NCBI RefSeq assembly: GCF_000247815.1
Contig: NC_021677.1
Location: 45,296,864 to 45,360,863 of the forward strand
Direction of reading: 5' to 3'
Origin: Ficedula albicollis
Lineage: Eukaryota > Chordata > Aves > Passeriformes > Muscicapidae
DNA: 64,000 nucleotides
Position numbers and translations under genes: made by a program. Below, one piece after another: positions 1 to 11,865 of this stretch. The notes beneath the pieces were generated by a model, which did no database searches, had not been told where the DNA came from, and saw nothing but the letters and a program-made list of their open reading frames with translations. Each line of letters opens with the position of its first letter. The first letter of the stretch is position 1.

Positions 1-1546
1 ATTCAGTTTTAAAATTTCAGATTTTTTCTACAGTCTCACAAAAGGAAAGTGTTTCTCATTCCCTTACGCTTGTAGTTATTTAATATCTTAAGGGAAATTA
101 AACCTTTAAGTAGGTTTAAGCTCAAATAATTTCTAAAAGTGATAAGTTTTGTTAGAATTAATTCATTTTCATAAGGCAAGAGAGAGGAGAAAACAAGAAA
201 GCAGAAACCTTCAACAGTTCTTTTTACCCTGCAGTTTTCAATCTCATTCAAACCCAAAACAATAGCTCTCGGTAATGAGGCTCACAGAATTTGAGGATAG
301 AGACAGATTGAAGCTGTATTCATTCTTCGTCTGAATATTCTAGTTGATATCAATTTATTTATCTTGGGTCAACTGGTCCACAGTTTCTCTTTGGTGTAAA
401 TTTTTTCTTTTAAATCTGATATAGCTGACAGTTACTTTAACCCAATATCTACTTTTATTCTCTCATGTTGCAGCTAGTGTTGTATCTGCTTTTATTTTTT
501 AGCTAATTCTTGCCAATTATCATATCCTCATCACACCTTCCTCATTAGTGTTCCCAGTTGCACATATCCAGCCTATTTAAAGTATGTCTGTAAATGATTC
601 CTTCCAAACCCTAAATACTGGTTCTTTTTCCCTAATCTACTTTCAGTTTGCTGACAGAATTTGAGTGAGGTGCCCCAGGTTCAATAAACTTATTTCAGGG
701 ACATCTCAGCAGTACTCATCTTGCTTGGCAGTTGATATTGTAAACCAAATATTCAGAATATTTCATATTTCATATTCATATTTCTTGGACACATTTGTGG
801 TAACATTACCACAAAAGAAACGGAAAGAGTGCTCAGGTGAGCAAAAACTTTATTTTGCCAGCAGCTATGATCATCTGGGGTGGTAGCTGATATGAAACCG
901 AGCAGTGCTACCTATGAGACACCTGCTGTGGTGTGCTATGTGTTCAGGTGTATCTTGCAGTGCACTGCAGTCATCTACCTTGTTTATCTAATGCAGCTGC
1001 CTGGCTGCAAAACTTGCCTGTGTCAAACTACATTAGCCTGATTGTCAATGTAAAATTAATTGACAAGCCTGGCAACTGGCAGAGGTATCCCTTCACTGGC
1101 TTGGAGGTTAAACATCTGTGTGAAGTGATGTTTCCTGAAAAGCCTTACATAACTCCAGCAGCATTCTGGGCAAGAATTTGATGTTTCAGCTGATGGAAGT
1201 CAGCAATGAAAAAAGAACAAAACACAGACACTTGAGTGAGTGTGCTGGGTCATAGCTTGCTGACCATCACACCAAAAGGGTAGAATGCTCAGGACATGCA
1301 GACTTTTAAGGGCTAGCTTCATGTCTGTATATGATTACATTTGATACAAGGTGCTCGTGACCCAGACAATTTGTAGCATCTTTTGCTTGAGGGGTGTTTG
1401 TCTTGAAATACTCATTTCTTACATATGGGTAAGAAAGGTTAGATCAAACAATCATTAGTTTTTATCTGAGAAGAATGGTAAGAGACAGAAACCAATAGTC
1501 TTCATTTTTTTAAACTTTATTATTGATCCACTGCAGTTGTAGCCCA
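1..1546. other. unique AT-rich sequence, no gene recognised
   Basis: No repeat family or coding gene was recognised. A 138-base open segment at 699-836 on the plus strand lies between an acceptor-like TTATTTCAG and a donor-like CTCAG/GTGAGC. It contains locally repetitive TTCATATT sequence and resembles no protein I know, so I do not call it an exon. Confidence 0.6.
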
Positions 1547-1654
1547 ATATCATAGCCAGGAAGCAATGATGGTTTCTTTGTCTGAACTCCAGATTTTTTC
1601 ATATCATAGCCAGGAAGCAATGATGGTTTCTTCGTCCGAACTCCAGATTTTTTC
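1547..1654. repeat. tandem duplication, 54-bp unit x2
   Basis: Two adjacent copies (1547-1600 and 1601-1654) both start ATATCATAGCCAGGAAGC and end GATTTTTTC. They differ at two positions (TTTGTCTG versus TTCGTCCG). A 64-residue minus-strand reading frame spans them only because 54 is divisible by three. Confidence 0.95.
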
Positions 1655-1973
1655 TCACTGAAAATAGGTTTTTTAAAATGCAGGAATGTATAACATGCAT
1701 ACACATTTGTAAACCATGAATAAAATGATTGATAATGTGTCAGACCTCTTGCTTCTCCTCTCTAATTCCTATTTCAATTTAGAAGTGTACCGAACGATCG
1801 TACACATCATAAGACAGCTCATCATTAGTCTGCTGTGATGCTGTTATATAGCCACTTCAACCCACATCTACTTTGAGTTCCTAAAAGAAAAAGTACATTC
1901 TCTTCTAAAAGTTCATTAGTTCAGACCATAGGTAGAGCCAGGAGCCATATCTGCCCTAGAGTCTTACCTTGAG
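1655..1973. other. no feature recognised
   Basis: Unique AT-rich sequence between a short duplication and a CR1 fragment. Nothing could be supported. Confidence 0.6.
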
Positions 1974-2190
1974 TCATAGAATTATAGAATCACACATGGA
2001 TTGGATCAGAAGGGACCTTAAAGACGATCTAGTTTCAGCCCGCCTGTCATGGGCACAGACACCTCTCACTAGACCACATTACCCAGTGCCCAACCTGGCC
2101 TTGGGCACTGCCAGGGTGGGGCAAAGGGATGGTGATTCCAGAGATGTGGCAGGCCCTGTTGAAGGTTCCTTCCTGAGTAAAAAGGAAAGC
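1974..2190 (-). mobile_element. CR1 LINE fragment, 3' end, degraded
   Basis: The plus strand reads TCATAGAATTATAGAATC, then GGATCAGAAGGGACCTTAAAG, then CTGTCATGGGCACAGACACC. This is the reverse complement of the bird CR1 3' untranslated region, so the element lies on the minus strand with its 3' end at the left. It continues with CCAACCTGGCCTTGGGCACTG and becomes hard to follow after about 2165. It is 5'-truncated, as most CR1 copies are, and encodes nothing intact. Overlapping reading frames on both strands are accidental. The right boundary is approximate. Confidence 0.85.
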
Positions 2191-2671
2191 AGGACTCTGT
2201 GTTTGACCCTGTACCAAAATCTGATGACATCCAAATAATACTGTGGTGTTTATTTCGGGAATCATGCAGTAAGTTTAGTGCAACAAGGTATCTGAAACAG
2301 TAGCTTCAGTACACTTCCTCATCATTTTCAAATCAGAGAAAACACACAGCAAAATAATCATTGATTAAACCAAGTAATTCTTTTACATTCAGGGCTGTTT
2401 CAAGCATCAGGAATACTGTAAAAGTTTTGAGCTTTGAGCTCAAAAGGAGTCAGAATTTAAAAGCATGTATTTTAATAGTAAAGATGATTCACGGATTTTT
2501 AAAAATAAACAACTAAATTTGACCGTGTCAGGGTTTTTATTTCTTACTCATGCACACTTGCTGACATTTCATGGGTCTGTGATGGCCTCTCCCTAAAGGA
2601 AGATTCTAAATGTGCAAACTCTAAGATTGCTTTTTTTGAGTAAGTCTCATTCTGCTCCTTCCAAATCTTAC
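2191..2671. other. no feature recognised
   Basis: Unique AT-rich sequence with no identifiable repeat or gene. Confidence 0.6.
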
Positions 2672-2756
2672 TTTTGTCTTAAAAAGTTGACATGCCTTGC
2701 TCAACGTTTGCAGTTCATCCATTTCAGCTTGCAGATCACTCAGCATCCCATCTTCC
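2672..2756 (-). CDS. candidate internal exon (unproven), coiled-coil-like peptide
   Basis: Read on the minus strand, an 85-base open segment is preceded by the acceptor-like CCTTTCTCCAG and followed by a strong donor, ACAAAA/GTAAGA. In the frame that uses one leading base plus 28 codons it reads x-EDGMLSDLQAEMDELQ..., ending LFKTK. This is an amphipathic, leucine- and glutamate-rich pattern like a coiled coil, with CTG/CAA/GAA codons unlike the AT-rich surroundings. The other frame entering directly from the acceptor hits a stop within seven codons. I do not recognise the protein, no partner exon with matching phase was found nearby, and chance splice-like pairs are common in 64 kb. It could belong to a long-intron gene on the minus strand or be accidental. 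Confidence 0.3.
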
Positions 2757-3832
2757 CTGGAGAAAGGCTTATAATGTGAATTCATATGGGATAGGAAATC
2801 TTCCCATCATTGGAATACATGTTTTTGTGAAGGAAAAACAGATCATGGATTTTTGGCCAAGACCTAAAGTCCTGAGTGAGATGTCTGGGAAAGCAGAATA
2901 AGTTGTAGTTAGCAAAAAATCAGTCCAGCTGTCATATTTTATTTATATTATCTTATATTATGTAGTATTATATTATTTTATATCATTCTCTGTGCAAAGA
3001 CAAGATCAACTGAAGTAAAATCAACTAATTAAAACAACAACAACAAAAAAGTCAGTCATGGGTATGAAAATATGATACAGGGTATTCATTTTTTAACCTA
3101 TTGTTACCTCAAGACTTAGCATTTCTGCTGGTTTCCAAGTTTGCAAAAATCCTTTAATTTTAAACCCTTGAGCATATTGGCAGTAGTTATGTGAAAGGTT
3201 GTTAATTTGAAGCATGAAGTAGTGACTACACTAGGGAACACAGCAAGAAATATTAGCTTTATGCATATGGTGGTTTCATTTATTTGTATAAATGAATCAT
3301 ATATATTTAGTAATCCTGAAGAAATTGTTATTTTCATTACCAAAGCAACAAAGTACTTCTGCCAGAAATCTTTATTTATTGAATATTAAATAGGGCTGCA
3401 GAGGAAAAAAGAGGAAATCTAAAAAACTAAAAAATCACTGTGAATAATCAGTACCTAATTTTCAGGTATCTAGAAAATTCATAGTTTTAACCTATGCTAC
3501 AAGACAGATAAGAGCACTGAGGGTAGAAATTCAAAATAGCCTCCTTATATCTGATTTTGCTAGCAAGTGGCTCTAAAAAAACATAATAGGTATGAACACA
3601 TACTGGAAATTCCTTGAGATGTGATATCACATTGCAAGCTCAAAGAAAACAGTTTTCCAACACCTGGAATATATAGCCTTGAATTGGTCTTTCTAATCTA
3701 CCGTCTTTCTAGCAAAAGAAGGACTAGCTCTAATTATTGGGCAGAGATTACAAAGAAGGACTGTGAAAGATGTCGAGAAGATTGTTCAAAGCATCTAATT
3801 ATTCTTTTTCTGTGATTTATTCACCTTCTGTA
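2757..3832. other. no feature recognised
   Basis: Unique sequence with an AT-rich run at about 2935-2990 (TATTATATTATTTTAT type). No gene or transposon was recognised. Confidence 0.55.
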
Positions 3833-3922
3833 GAGCAAAAATGTTTTTGAATGGTCTTTTTTCGTTTAAGGCAGTTGGAGCAAAAATGTTTTTGAATGGT
3901 CTTTTTTTGTTTAAGGCAGTTG
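3833..3922. repeat. tandem duplication, 45-bp unit x2
   Basis: Copies at 3833-3877 and 3878-3922 both begin GAGCAAAAATGTTTTTGAAT and end near AAGGCAGTTG. They differ by a base or two (TTTTTTCG versus TTTTTTTG). A poly-T run follows at about 3937-3950. Confidence 0.93.
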
Positions 3923-4888
3923 TTTTTTTGTTGGCTTTTTTTTTTTTTTTATAATGGCCTTTGATGGTGAAACTGAGCAACAAAATGCATCACAGAAAGC
4001 CTAGGAAATAATTTGTACTATGAAAACAGATCAACATTTGAATCACGTCTGTTTTGGAAATCTGACTTGATGAGTGATAGGTGAATTTTTTAATGTTCAG
4101 ATGCTTGGATTAGATAAAGAGAAGAATTGACTGATATTCTGGCAGTAGTAATTTGAATTTTCTGTAGCCTGTCTAAACAAACTAGTCTCTTGGAGCCAAA
4201 CTCAGACTTTGTGAACTAATCCCACTGTGTTCATTTGGCTGCTGCTCATCTACACCAGAGTGTTGCTCCCCTTTAAGAATAACTATTCCTGAAGCACCAA
4301 GGGAGTCACTGCAGCCTCTCTGCCTCACCTGAGTCACCTGCACCTCCTGGCAGTTGTGGTGGTACCTACACCAAAGGGGGAACTGCTTAACGAGTGGGAA
4401 ACTCCTAGTATAGTTTTTTGGTTTTGTGGAGTTTGTTTGTTGTTATTGTTGCTGTTTGTTTGCTTGTTTTGTTGTGTGTTTTGTCTTGTTACATAGATAT
4501 AGGTATTCTAGTAGAGACCTGCTCTTCCTTTTCCCATATTTTTGCCTGGAAGCACTGTAATTTTTGAAGTCACAATGATTTGGAGGGAGCTGTCATCCTT
4601 CCACCCCAGGAAGGTTTCTACCTTCCTTAGCAGATACTTGTCTTTTAAACTAAGATAGCATGACAGGGGATACTAATTCCCTATTCTTAACATATGGAAA
4701 GCTTTCAGAATGTAGCACGACTGAAGATTAAATAAAGGGCAGATGTACCCACAGCACTAATTTACCGATTCTTAATTCTGTGCCAACACCCTTATTCTAA
4801 GTAAACAGTCATCAAAGCATTCCCAAATTGTATTCCTCTCAGATGCATATAGTAGCAGATTTTGGTCCCCATCTGCCTTGGCCAGCAT
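3923..4888. other. unique sequence with a G/T-rich stretch
   Basis: No gene was recognised. 4411-4496 is almost free of C on the plus strand and rich in GTTTGTTT-type words, a low-complexity G/T tract. 4200-4400 is somewhat more GC-rich than its surroundings, with no recognisable content. Confidence 0.55.
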
Positions 4889-5804
4889 CTTTCTCCTCCT
4901 CTCTTTCTCTTTCTCTTTCTCTTTCTCTTTCTCTTTCTCTTTCTCTTTCTCTTTCTCTTTCTCTTTCTCTTTCTCTTTCTCTTTCTCTTTCTCTTTCTCT
5001 TTCTCTTTCTCTTTCTCTTTCTCTTTCTCTTTCTCTTTCTCTTTCTCTTTCTCTTTCTCTTTCTCTTTCTCTTTCTCTTTCTCTTTCTCTTTCTCTTTCT
5101 CTTTCTCTTTCTCTTTCTCTTTCTCTTTCTCTTTCTCTTTCTCTTTCTCTTTCTCTTTCTCTTTCTCTTTCTCTTTCTCTTTCTCTTTCTCTTTCTCTTT
5201 CTCTTTCTCTTTCTCTTTCTCTTTCTCTTTCTCTTTCTCTTTCTCTTTCTCTTTCTCTTTCTCTTTCTCTTTCTCTTTCTCCTTTCTCCTTTCTCCTTTC
5301 TCCTTTCTCCTTTCTCCTTTCTCCTTTCTCCTTTCTCCTTTCTCCTTTCTCCTTTCTCCTTTCTCCTTTCTCCTTTCTCCTTTCTCCTTTCTCCTTTCTC
5401 CTTTCTCCTTTCTCCTTTCTCCTTTCTCCTTTCTCCTTTCTCCTTTCTCCTTTCTCCTTTCTCCTTTCTCCTTTCTCCTTTCTCCTTTCTCCTTTCTCCT
5501 TTCTCCTTTCTCCTTTCTCCTTTCTCCTTTCTCCTTTCTCCTTTCTCCTTTCTCCTTTCTCCTTTCTCCTTTCTCCTTTCTCCTTTCTCCTTTCTCCTTT
5601 CTCCTTTCTCCTTTCTCCTTTCTCCTTTCTCCTTTCTCCTTTCTCCTTTCTCCTTTCTCCTTTCTCCTTTCTCCTTTCTCCTTTCTCCTTTCTCCTTTCT
5701 CCTTTCTCCTTTCTCCTTTCTCCTTTCTCCTTTCTCCTTTCTCCTTTCTCCTTTCTCCTTTCTTTCTCCTTTCTCTCTCTTCCTCTCTTATCCTCTTCTC
5801 TTTC
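4889..5804. repeat. compound polypyrimidine satellite: hexamer array then heptamer array
   Basis: On the plus strand, about 63 copies of CTCTTT occupy 4901-5280 with no visible interruption. About 69 copies of CTCCTTT (one extra C per unit) follow at 5279-5761, then an irregular CT-rich tail to about 5804. The opposite strand is pure purine. The hexamer keeps frame, and three heptamers make seven codons, so artificial reading frames of over 300 codons appear on both strands. None is a gene. Such homopurine/homopyrimidine tracts can adopt triplex (H-DNA) structures and are prone to length change. Confidence 0.97.
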
Positions 5805-8800
5805 CATGACTGCTTTTCATGTGAGAGGTACACAGTCTTGGTTTTATGATCATCTTTACTTCAGTGTAATTGTTTCAATATGCTCACTTTAGCTTTAATG
5901 CTTCAAGCTATAAAATTTAAAGACTTCAGAGAATTCACCTGAATGGAAAGAGTTTGTTATGGTTGAAAATGACATACACTGCTGTTAATTTAAATAAATA
6001 CAAATAAACCCACAGAAATATTGTCCAAATGGTTTGTTTCTTTAGCAGAAATAATGTGGTGGGTCACAAATCCAGAGTTCATTAAGATTTTAAAAATCCA
6101 TTTGCTAAAGAGAGAATGCAAAAGCTGCCAATAAAAGCTTTTGCACAGCCACGAGAATAATGCTTTCAAACTTCTTGAATTTTTAATGCACTTGGGAAGA
6201 AGGGGAAGTGGAGGAAGAGAATTAATACAGACATTTCAAGGTGAAATATTTCAACATTTCTAATGGACTCCAAAATGTAAATGCTGAAGCTTCTGTGTCT
6301 ATTGCAGTTGTGTCATTTAAACTCAGAGAGCCCTTTTTCATTTCCAAAGAAAACACTCTGACCACACAAACTTAGGAAACATTTTGGCAGGCTAAAATCT
6401 TCATCAAATAAAAAAGAATATATTTTGAATCTTCTCCTTTTCTTTCCTATTTTTAACATCAATTTTTAATGTTTAAGGATAACTTTTATTATATACCTTC
6501 TAAACTCCCTAACATAAAGACTATCCAGAAACTTATTTTTGACAAATGCATGTTTTATGCATGCATGTTTTATGTACATCTTCAATTACAGTTTCTCAGA
6601 AAGATATATTCTTCAACCGTAGTTGTAACCCTGGGTGGCACAAATCTTCATGCTATTTTCAAAAAGCAAAATTTATATTGACCTTGGTGTTGCTTAATTT
6701 TTGTCAATACTTAATAGTACAAAATGTATCCTTTATTGGGATACTTAACAGTTCTCTCACATTTTGAATGTAAAATTCCTATTGTTTGCTGTTTTGTTTT
6801 TCCTTACTAAGATTGTATCTCATTATTATCTTCTGTACATTTGACCTTACAATTAAATCATGGTCTGTTCCAGTATGACTGCTTCCAAAGTACTTATATC
6901 ATTAGATATTATCTGTTTTTCAGATTATTGTATGCCAGATTTTGTATGAACTGAGCTTTTGCTTGGATCAGTCTAATTTTATAATATTTTAGGCCATACT
7001 CCTTATTTGTTCGGGTTTATTTGATGTGCTGCTGCGTTTTCTCTCATATTGAAAAATTCTTCCAAGTTATTATAATTTGTAAGTGTAACTGAACATTGAA
7101 TTTCTTTTTCTAAACTTTTATTATGTGTTTTGCATAAGACAGACACTATTACTCAATACTACAAATTGAAAACATTGAAAATTTGCGGGAACTAAATTGT
7201 TTACAGATTTAGTCAGATGTTTTTGATTTGGGCTATTCCTACTGTTATGAAAGCAGTGCTTTATAAGACTGATATGAAATACTGATATGAAATACTTATA
7301 GCTTCCTAAAATACTCTATGGTTACAGACATACATATATATGTATGTATATATGTCTTTATTACAGTTATCTCAGAAAAATGCACTTGTGAGAAGGGAGA
7401 AGGCAAAATAAAGAGGTGCATGTTTTAAGAAGTTTGCAATTGACCAAGCAGTTATACCAGAGAAAAATATAATCAGGTCATAAGACATGGACTGATGTAA
7501 TTTACCATGCATACTTCCAAAAAAATTAATGCTCATGAAATTATTTCTACAACACATATCTATAGATTTGCATAGACAGATAGGTGTTTGCATGCAATGT
7601 CCCTAAATATTTAAAGAAGATCAGTTAAAATCTGACCTACCTACTGAATAATCTGACCTTCTAATATAATGGCAAGCATTTTCCACCTGTAAGAGAAGAA
7701 TATGAAGGTGGGATTTTCTAGACATCATGTTTCTCAAAAGGGCTGGTGTTATTTTTGTCACAGTCTTATTTCTTCTTCTCTTTCCCCTAGGAAATTTTAT
7801 CTCTGTCTTGTTTACCCTTTTGCTCAAGATGTTTATATTGTGGGCAAAATCCAAGGGTAACAAAATTTTAAGAAGTTCCAACAGAGAGTTAAAATGTTAA
7901 GATGCCTCCCTGTTGCAAAAGCACTCACACCTTATTTTTCTGTGAACTTCATTTTATATTGAGTATACAGTCCTCAGACAAATACAGATTAAGCTTTCAA
8001 TTTAATAATCTACTTTTCTTAAATTTGGCTAATTTAGCAATACACGCTCTTCTAAGCAAAGAAAGTGTACACTTTAAGTTTGGGACATTATTTTTAGTGA
8101 CTTTTCAGTTCTTTCTTGTGAAGAATATTATACCAACATCAAGCATAAGGTAATAGGATTTATTCTGACAGTGTTCATTTATTTAAAAGTTGAACTGGAT
8201 CTTTGTTGCCACACTTTTATTCTTAATACCAAGTAGGTATAATTTTCTCATCCATATACCTGATAACACAGATGAGATTTTTTTACATCATTTTCATAAT
8301 GTGTCGATTTTTCTATGTGAAATATAGATATTTTCTGGTTTTGTATAAAATAAAATTATTCAATATTCTCTTGAAATCAATTAATTAATGTGGGATAAAA
8401 ATGAACATGCATTGATTTAATTCCAAACTGCACTATTTCCAGCTCAGGTATTTATGATGTACTAAATTTTTAGTTTCTGTATGAATGTATAAACATACAC
8501 GGGGAATAAACTTAATAAAAAATGCAATATTTGTTTTAGCTGGGCCCTGCAAAGCAGCTATTATCTTAACTTCAAACATATTCCAGAGAAGTGTTTTGAA
8601 AAGCAATGTTGGCATCCTTCTTTATTTTATAAGAACAAGACTGTCAATATATATTTTAAGAGAAAAATATATTTGCCAAAAAAGTTGTTTCTCAGCTAGA
8701 ATGAGAATTTGTCCTGCCAACAAGAGTTCCTGCTGTCTACTGCTATTAATAAGTAATCAGATGTATCTTGACTCTTCCACACTTCTTCCCTTAGCCAATC

Positions 8801-9849
8801 AGTCTAATCCCTGAAAGTTTTTCTATGGGGGCATCCCTTTTCCTGATCAGTTCAGAAAAAATGGGCTGAAGAAGGGGCTCCTTCATTAGTCTGGTGTAGT
8901 ATCCAATGAACTTTGCCACTACTGAAGCTGCAATGTTTGATGCAATCTAACAATCTGGAGCAGAGTCTGCCCAGCCATTGATATGGGAGAAGCAGTAAAA
9001 CACGGACTTCTTGCTTTTACAGAATGTTCATGCTTATTCTGAGCACACTCCCCAACTGCATATAAATAAAGACATTCTTTGTTCTTGATTACTTTTGTCT
9101 ATTGCTTTCAAAAACACACAATTCCCACATATTAAGCATTGGTTTGGCAGCCTGAATAGTTTCACCAGAGCATGTTATGAGACAGTGAAGTATTTATCTT
9201 GCTCTATTAATATTACTTAAGTCCTGCTGGGAAAAAGACATCCCTGGTGGTGAAACATTTGACCAGCCTTCAACATATACATACATAATATCATTGGCAG
9301 CTCTTTATCACAGAAAGGTTAATTTTAGGATTTATATTCCTGAGCCATCTGAGACAATGTTTTAACATTCAAATATACATAGTGCAGTAAGATAAAACAG
9401 AGCCTAAATGCAGAAAAAAGATTTTTGATATGATTGTTTTTACTCCATCTAAAACAAAACCAGCTCCTTTGACCTTCTTTTATTTCCATATTTTCAGAAC
9501 ATTCCACTATTACTCTCACTTCTTCCAAGCACCAGTGTAGCCCTTGTACCTCCCAAGTAACATGTATAAAACTTTATATAGAGATATATAGATTCCTTAT
9601 TTTTATTTTTCTTTTACTTCTTGTCTTTTTTTTTTTTTTTTAATGTCCTATTTATGGTGCATAAGAAAAAAAAATGGGGAAAATATACAGAGGGCTGTAA
9701 TACAATGTGCAATATATCTAATATTTCTTAAGGTAAACATCTCAAAATGAAGGTAAACTCATTAGAAAAATCTCACAATAAGTTTTATTTAATTATCTAT
9801 CTTTCTAGCAGAAGAAAACATCAAAAGCAAATATCAGTGAACCAAAGGA
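5805..9849. other. unique AT-rich sequence, no gene recognised
   Basis: Four kilobases without an identifiable gene or transposon. Small items seen are a 14-base direct repeat (CTGATATGAAATA, about 7268-7295), a direct repeat TGCATGTTTTATG at about 6547-6572, a 20-base palindrome at 7328-7347, and a poly-T run near 9628-9642. Reading frames of 60 to 109 codons here look accidental. Confidence 0.55.
7328..7347. repeat. 20-bp perfect palindrome (AT/GT alternating)
   Basis: ACATACATATATATGTATGT equals its own reverse complement. It lies in a longer alternating purine-pyrimidine tract (about 7327-7353) that could extrude as a small cruciform. It is probably a decayed AT/GT microsatellite. Confidence 0.85.
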
Positions 9850-10104
9850 GAAATTCACAGCTCTGAACTAAGCCTTGATCTGTGGCTGGTTCTGAGTCAA
9901 CCTTATTAAAATGCTCCATTGCAAGACTAAAGTTGTTCAGACTTCAAAATCTCAAAGAACTACTGTAAAATTTCACAAATGAAATTCACAGCTCTGAACT
10001 AAGCCTTGGCTGGTTCTGAGTCAACCTTATTAAAATGCTCCATTGCAAGACTAAAGTTGTTCAGACTTCAAAATCTCAAAGAACTAGTGTAAAATTTCAC
10101 AAAT
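9850..10104. repeat. tandem duplication, 131-bp and 124-bp copies
   Basis: Copy 1 (9850-9980) and copy 2 (9981-10104) share GAAATTCACAGCTCTGAACT through TTTCACAAAT. Copy 2 lacks seven bases (ATCTGTG, after GCCTTG) and has ACTAGTG for ACTACTG near its end. A GATA microsatellite starts a few bases after copy 2. Confidence 0.95.
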
Positions 10105-10106
10105 AT

Positions 10107-10109
10107 TAT

Positions 10110-10167
<58 letters not shown>
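10107..10167. repeat. (GATA)n microsatellite, about 14-15 units
   Basis: A clean run of GATA follows TATTAT and decays into GATAGACAGATGGATG. It lies between the 131/124-bp duplication and a CR1 tail. Confidence 0.97.
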
Positions 10168-10199
10168 CAGATGGATGAATTCACTTGGGTCAAATCTTA

Positions 10200-10362
10200 G
10201 GAGTTACCATGGAAACTAACTTTTCTCTGGAGATATGAAAAATCTCTTTGGTCATGATCTTGTGCCACCTAGTCTGGGTGAACCTGCTTTAGCAGGGGAG
10301 TTGAAATAGATAATTACCAGACATCCCTTCCAACCCCACCTGTTATGTGATTCTGTGATATT
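10200..10362 (+). mobile_element. CR1 LINE fragment, 3' end
   Basis: GGAGATATGAAAAATCTCTT, then GTGCCACCTAGTCTGGGTGA, CCTGCTTTAGCAGGGG, and finally CATCCCTTCCAACCCCACC and TATGTGATTCTGTGATA, follow the order of the bird CR1 C-terminal coding end and 3' untranslated region. The element is in plus orientation and strongly 5'-truncated, with a degraded left end. The TGATTCTGTGAT tail marks the true 3' terminus. Confidence 0.88.
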
Positions 10363-11764
10363 TAAAGACTATTTGAGGAGAGTAATTTTCAGATAACAAG
10401 TACAATTGAAAAATTTTAAATGAGAAGGCAATTTGTGATTTTCTTAATTGCAACTGACATTGGTCCCACTCCTATACATATATTTGCTTATTTTCTACTC
10501 AGGACATTGATTATCTCTCCATGGGTTATTTAGAATGAAGGAGAGGGCACAAGCAGGAGAAAGGGTTAATCACAGTGTGAGAGCACTATTACAGAGGTTC
10601 TTGAAAGAAATAAAGACTAAAAATACAGACACATATACAGTCTGTATTTAATGATCCATAGAGTTGCACTAGCATTGCAGATAGTGCATTGAGCCATGAT
10701 ATTTGCTGTTCAGATAAATCTCATTTAAACTTTTCTTTTAAGTGAAGCTTTTTGCTGGCCTCTTTCTCTGTATTGTATTTCCATTTAGTTCAACTGACAT
10801 AGTCTATTAGGAAACAATGTTTTAAAACAATGGTAATTTAAAAAAAAAAAAGCTGACTGACAAGGAATCTGGAAATCTTCCATTTCTTCTGTTCCTTAGA
10901 CACTTCAGTGCAATCTTTCCAGTCCACAGCAATTAACACAGGAAAAAGGAAAAACACCATACATTGACTAGATTTTATTAGATAGAACCTGAAAACTGAA
11001 CCTACTGAAGCATTTGACAAATAAGAGATATGAAAGAATCTCTGGAAATGCAGATGTAGTTGTCATGCTTGTTTACACTTCTTAAAACTGTTATCAGAGC
11101 TTAAAAAATTCAGTGTTTTATTTTGGTTTTTTTTTATATATTTCCTTCTAGAAGTTTGCCTATGGTCTTTTCTCTTAATTTAATGCAATATTTTATGTTC
11201 TTGCAAATGTTTTATAGCTGTAATATAGCAGATTCAATATCTCTACTAGGCAGTGAAGCTTACTCTATTGGTATCCAACATTCTCTCTGTAACAGCTCTC
11301 TGGAAACTCACCTGAAATTTCCACCTTTACAAGTTATATCTATGCTTTTGTACTTGATTTTTACTCAGCTAAATAGTGCCTGAATTATAGAAACTGTTCA
11401 ATAGAGTTGGCATTCAGCAAGCATTTAGCTGCAATTAGTAGATTTAGCAATTTTTTCTCATGAAGTGTGATTTTTGTCTTGGAACTTAATATGACAGCCT
11501 GCCCAGGATCAAGCTTTATCTCAGAAGAGGACAGCTGCTATTTGAGAAGCACGTTTGGAGTTGCTTTTTAACATCAAAAATTTGCACTTCAAAGAGGCAC
11601 AGAAAAGAAGTCATTGCCAGCTAGAGGGACAGCTGAAAGATAAAGTGATAGATACATGAAGACCTGTTGCTTCCAATCTGTTTTTTTGGATGGGAAAATA
11701 TTTCTATAGAAAAAGAAATACAGAATTAGTCAATATTGGCCATTTTCCAGTGAACTTTTAATAA
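10363..11764. other. no feature recognised
   Basis: Unique AT-rich sequence. A textbook minus-strand donor (TTTCAG/GTGAGT, rightmost exon base about 11311) was inspected. All three frames upstream of it stop within a short distance of any acceptor, so a coding exon is not supported. Confidence 0.55.
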
Positions 11765-11865
11765 AATCATAGAATGGGATGGGTTGGAAAGGACTTTAAA
11801 GGTCATTTAGTTCCAACTCTCCTGCCATGGGCCAAATCACTTTCCACTGGACCACAGGATCCAAG
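11765..11865 (-). mobile_element. CR1 LINE fragment, 3' end
   Basis: AATCATAGAATGGGATGGG, TTGGAAAGGACTTTAAAGG, TCATTTAGTTCCAACTCTCC and TGCCATGGGCCA match the reverse complement of the bird CR1 3' region. It is minus orientation with the 3' end at the left. Only about 100 bp can be followed. A 102-codon plus-strand reading frame over it is accidental. Confidence 0.88.

Noticed and set aside
699..836. 138-base plus-strand open segment ending CTCAG/GTGAGC
   Set aside because: Internal TTCATATT repetition and no recognisable product. Kept only as a note in the first interval.
1547..1654. Direct repeats as a possible CRISPR array
   Set aside because: Copies abut with no spacers, there are only two units, and the genome is vertebrate. 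The same reasoning applies to all the other direct duplications.
4772..5892. Overlapping reading frames of 315 to 354 codons on both strands
   Set aside because: They are translations of the CTCTTT and CTCCTTT arrays (SLSLSL, SPFSFLL, KEKEKE and similar). All frames on both strands are open because the units lack stop codons.
11306..11390. Minus-strand consensus donor TTTCAG/GTGAGT
   Set aside because: All three frames between the donor and the nearest acceptor-like site contain stops. A non-coding exon cannot be excluded but has no other support.
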